Origin: Candidatus Polarisedimenticolia bacterium
GTDB taxonomy: Bacteria > Acidobacteriota > Polarisedimenticolia > Gp22-AA2
Assembly (NCBI GenBank): GCA_036001465.1
Contig: DASYUH010000034.1
Coordinates: 1-47,326, forward strand
Reading direction: 5' to 3'
DNA length: 47,326 bases
The number at the start of each line of letters is the position of its first letter. The first letter of the stretch is position 1. Shown piece by piece: positions 46,637-47,326 of the stretch. The translations under genes were made by a program, and so were the position numbers. The notes beneath the pieces were generated by a model. It ran no database searches. It was not told the origin of the DNA and saw nothing but the letters and a program-made list of their open reading frames with translations.

Positions 46637-47326
46637 TCAACCCGCCTCCTCGAACGCGCAACGCTGGCCCCCGTCGGCGTCTCCAAGGGCTTCCCAGGCC
46701 TCGGTCGTGTCCAGGAGCACCTCCTCTACCGTCGTCATGATTGGTGCGCCGCCAGGGCCGCTGCCGAACTCCCAGCGCAGGTGTCCCTCGCACGAGCCGC
46801 GGCAGCGCAGGCGCCCGGCGTGGATCCCCTGCAGGTGGTGCGTGGCGCACAGCACCGCCAGGTTGTCGTCTTCGTCCCCCCCGCCGTGCGACCGGTAGAT
46901 CACATGGTGGACCTGGAGGTTGCGGCGCGACGAGCAGCCGGGGACCCGGCAGCGCCAGCCGTCCCGCTCGAAGATCCGGTGGTCCCGCCGCCATTTCGGG
47001 TCGCCGCTGATGTCCCAGGTGTGCAGGAACGAGGCGATCATCCGGGCGACGCACTCCCAGTCCCGGAGAGGCCGCCCATCCTCAGGTCCGTTCTCCACCA
47101 GACGGCAGACGTTCAGGGCGTGCTGCCAGAGCGCCGCGACGTCGTCGGGGGCCCAGAACCGTACGCGCGACCGGGAGGGCGCACACATTTGCACCCGGGT
47201 TCCGGCCGTCGCGTGCCCCGCGGACGCGCACGATCGCACTCCGTCGACGGCCGACACGCCCGCACACATTTGCACTCCGCCGTCGCTGCCGGACCAAGGA
47301 GTCCTCCCGGTTCTCCAGGGGGAGTC
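46637..47326 (-). CDS. HNH endonuclease family protein, 5' part cut by the window edge
   Basis: The frame is open to the right edge, so at least 229 residues are seen, corresponding to the C-terminal third of the HNH gene at 15589. It contains RFWAPDDVAALWQHALNVCRL, then DWECVARMIASFLHTWDI, the HNH fold FERDGWRCRVPGCSSRRNLQVHHVIYRSHGG and DNLAVLCATHHLQGIHAGRLRC with all the Cys/His pairs. Compared with the paralogue, the C-terminal tail differs completely (TTVEEVLLDTTEAWEALGDADG). In the N-terminal part are two VQMCA repeats. The start lies outside the window. Confidence 0.85.
   Translation of the reverse strand, partial: DSPWRTGRTPWSGSDGGVQMCAGVSAVDGVRSCASAGHATAGTRVQMCAPSRSRVRFWAPDDVAALWQHALNVCRLVENGPEDGRPLRDWECVARMIASFLHTWDISGDPKWRRDHRIFERDGWRCRVPGCSSRRNLQVHHVIYRSHGGGDEDDNLAVLCATHHLQGIHAGRLRCRGSCEGHLRWEFGSGPGGAPIMTTVEEVLLDTTEAWEALGDADGGQRCAFEEAG
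47180..47275 (-). repeat. Two in-frame copies of CGCACACATTTGCAC in the second HNH gene
   Basis: CGCACACATTTGCAC at 47180-47194 and 47261-47275, 81 bp (27 codons) apart, encoding VQMCA on the minus strand. Counterpart of the CACGTTTGCACCCCG repeats at 16085-16150. Confidence 0.75.

Overview
This window comes from a bacterial chromosome with high GC content and is the replication-origin neighbourhood. The conserved block parB-parA-(parS)-rsmG-mnmG-mnmE-jag-yidC-yidD-rnpA-rpmH runs leftward. dnaA-dnaN-gyrB-gyrA runs rightward from about 29.4-29.9 kb. Genes on both sides of that point mostly read away from it, as expected at oriC. A diderm (Gram-negative-type) cell is suggested by a heptose-phosphate nucleotidyltransferase, SurA-type periplasmic chaperones, a YidC with a large periplasmic domain and a lipoprotein foldase. 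An MqnP-like prenyltransferase beside UbiX hints at menaquinone made by the futalosine route. The whole is compatible with Acidobacteriota or a neighbouring phylum, but this is inference; no rRNA lies in the window.

Layout. (1) 0.1-9.8 kb: an inositol-monophosphatase-like gene on +, converging on a long leftward train of pdxA, an Hfq-like gene, two parvulin-type foldases, mfd, rfaE2 and a GT2 glycosyltransferase. Overlaps of 4 bp suggest translational coupling of several of these. (2) 9.8-15.4 kb: a partial ATP synthase operon, atpH-A-G-[PH-domain/zinc-ribbon protein]-D-C, with no Fo genes next to it. (3) 15.6-19.6 kb: a large HNH endonuclease-family gene with an internally duplicated helical module, then an HD-GYP response regulator and a bactofilin. 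(4) 19.6-29.4 kb: parB/parA with two perfect parS palindromes, the tRNA-modification genes mnmG/mnmE, and the rpmH-rnpA-yidD-yidC cluster. (5) 29.4-33 kb: the candidate origin, with dnaA, dnaN and three noncoding stretches carrying DnaA-box-like sites and AT-rich DNA. recF is missing from its usual place before gyrB. (6) 33-42.4 kb: gyrB, gyrA, a fructose-6-phosphate-aldolase/transaldolase, and a three-subunit biotin-dependent acyl-CoA carboxylase. (7) 42.5-47.3 kb: HU, glycerate 2-kinase, MqnP-like UbiA, UbiX, a PilZ protein, and a second HNH gene cut by the right edge.

The window is mainly housekeeping. The unusual items are the HNH paralogue pair with its in-frame VQxC repeats, the PH/zinc-ribbon gene inside the atp operon, an AT-rich rare-codon island in the ParB DNA-binding region, a short dispersed repeat that supplies the stop codon of two unrelated genes, and a convergent mnmG overlap. 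I found no CRISPR array, transposase, prophage gene or rRNA, and no tRNA gene I could support.
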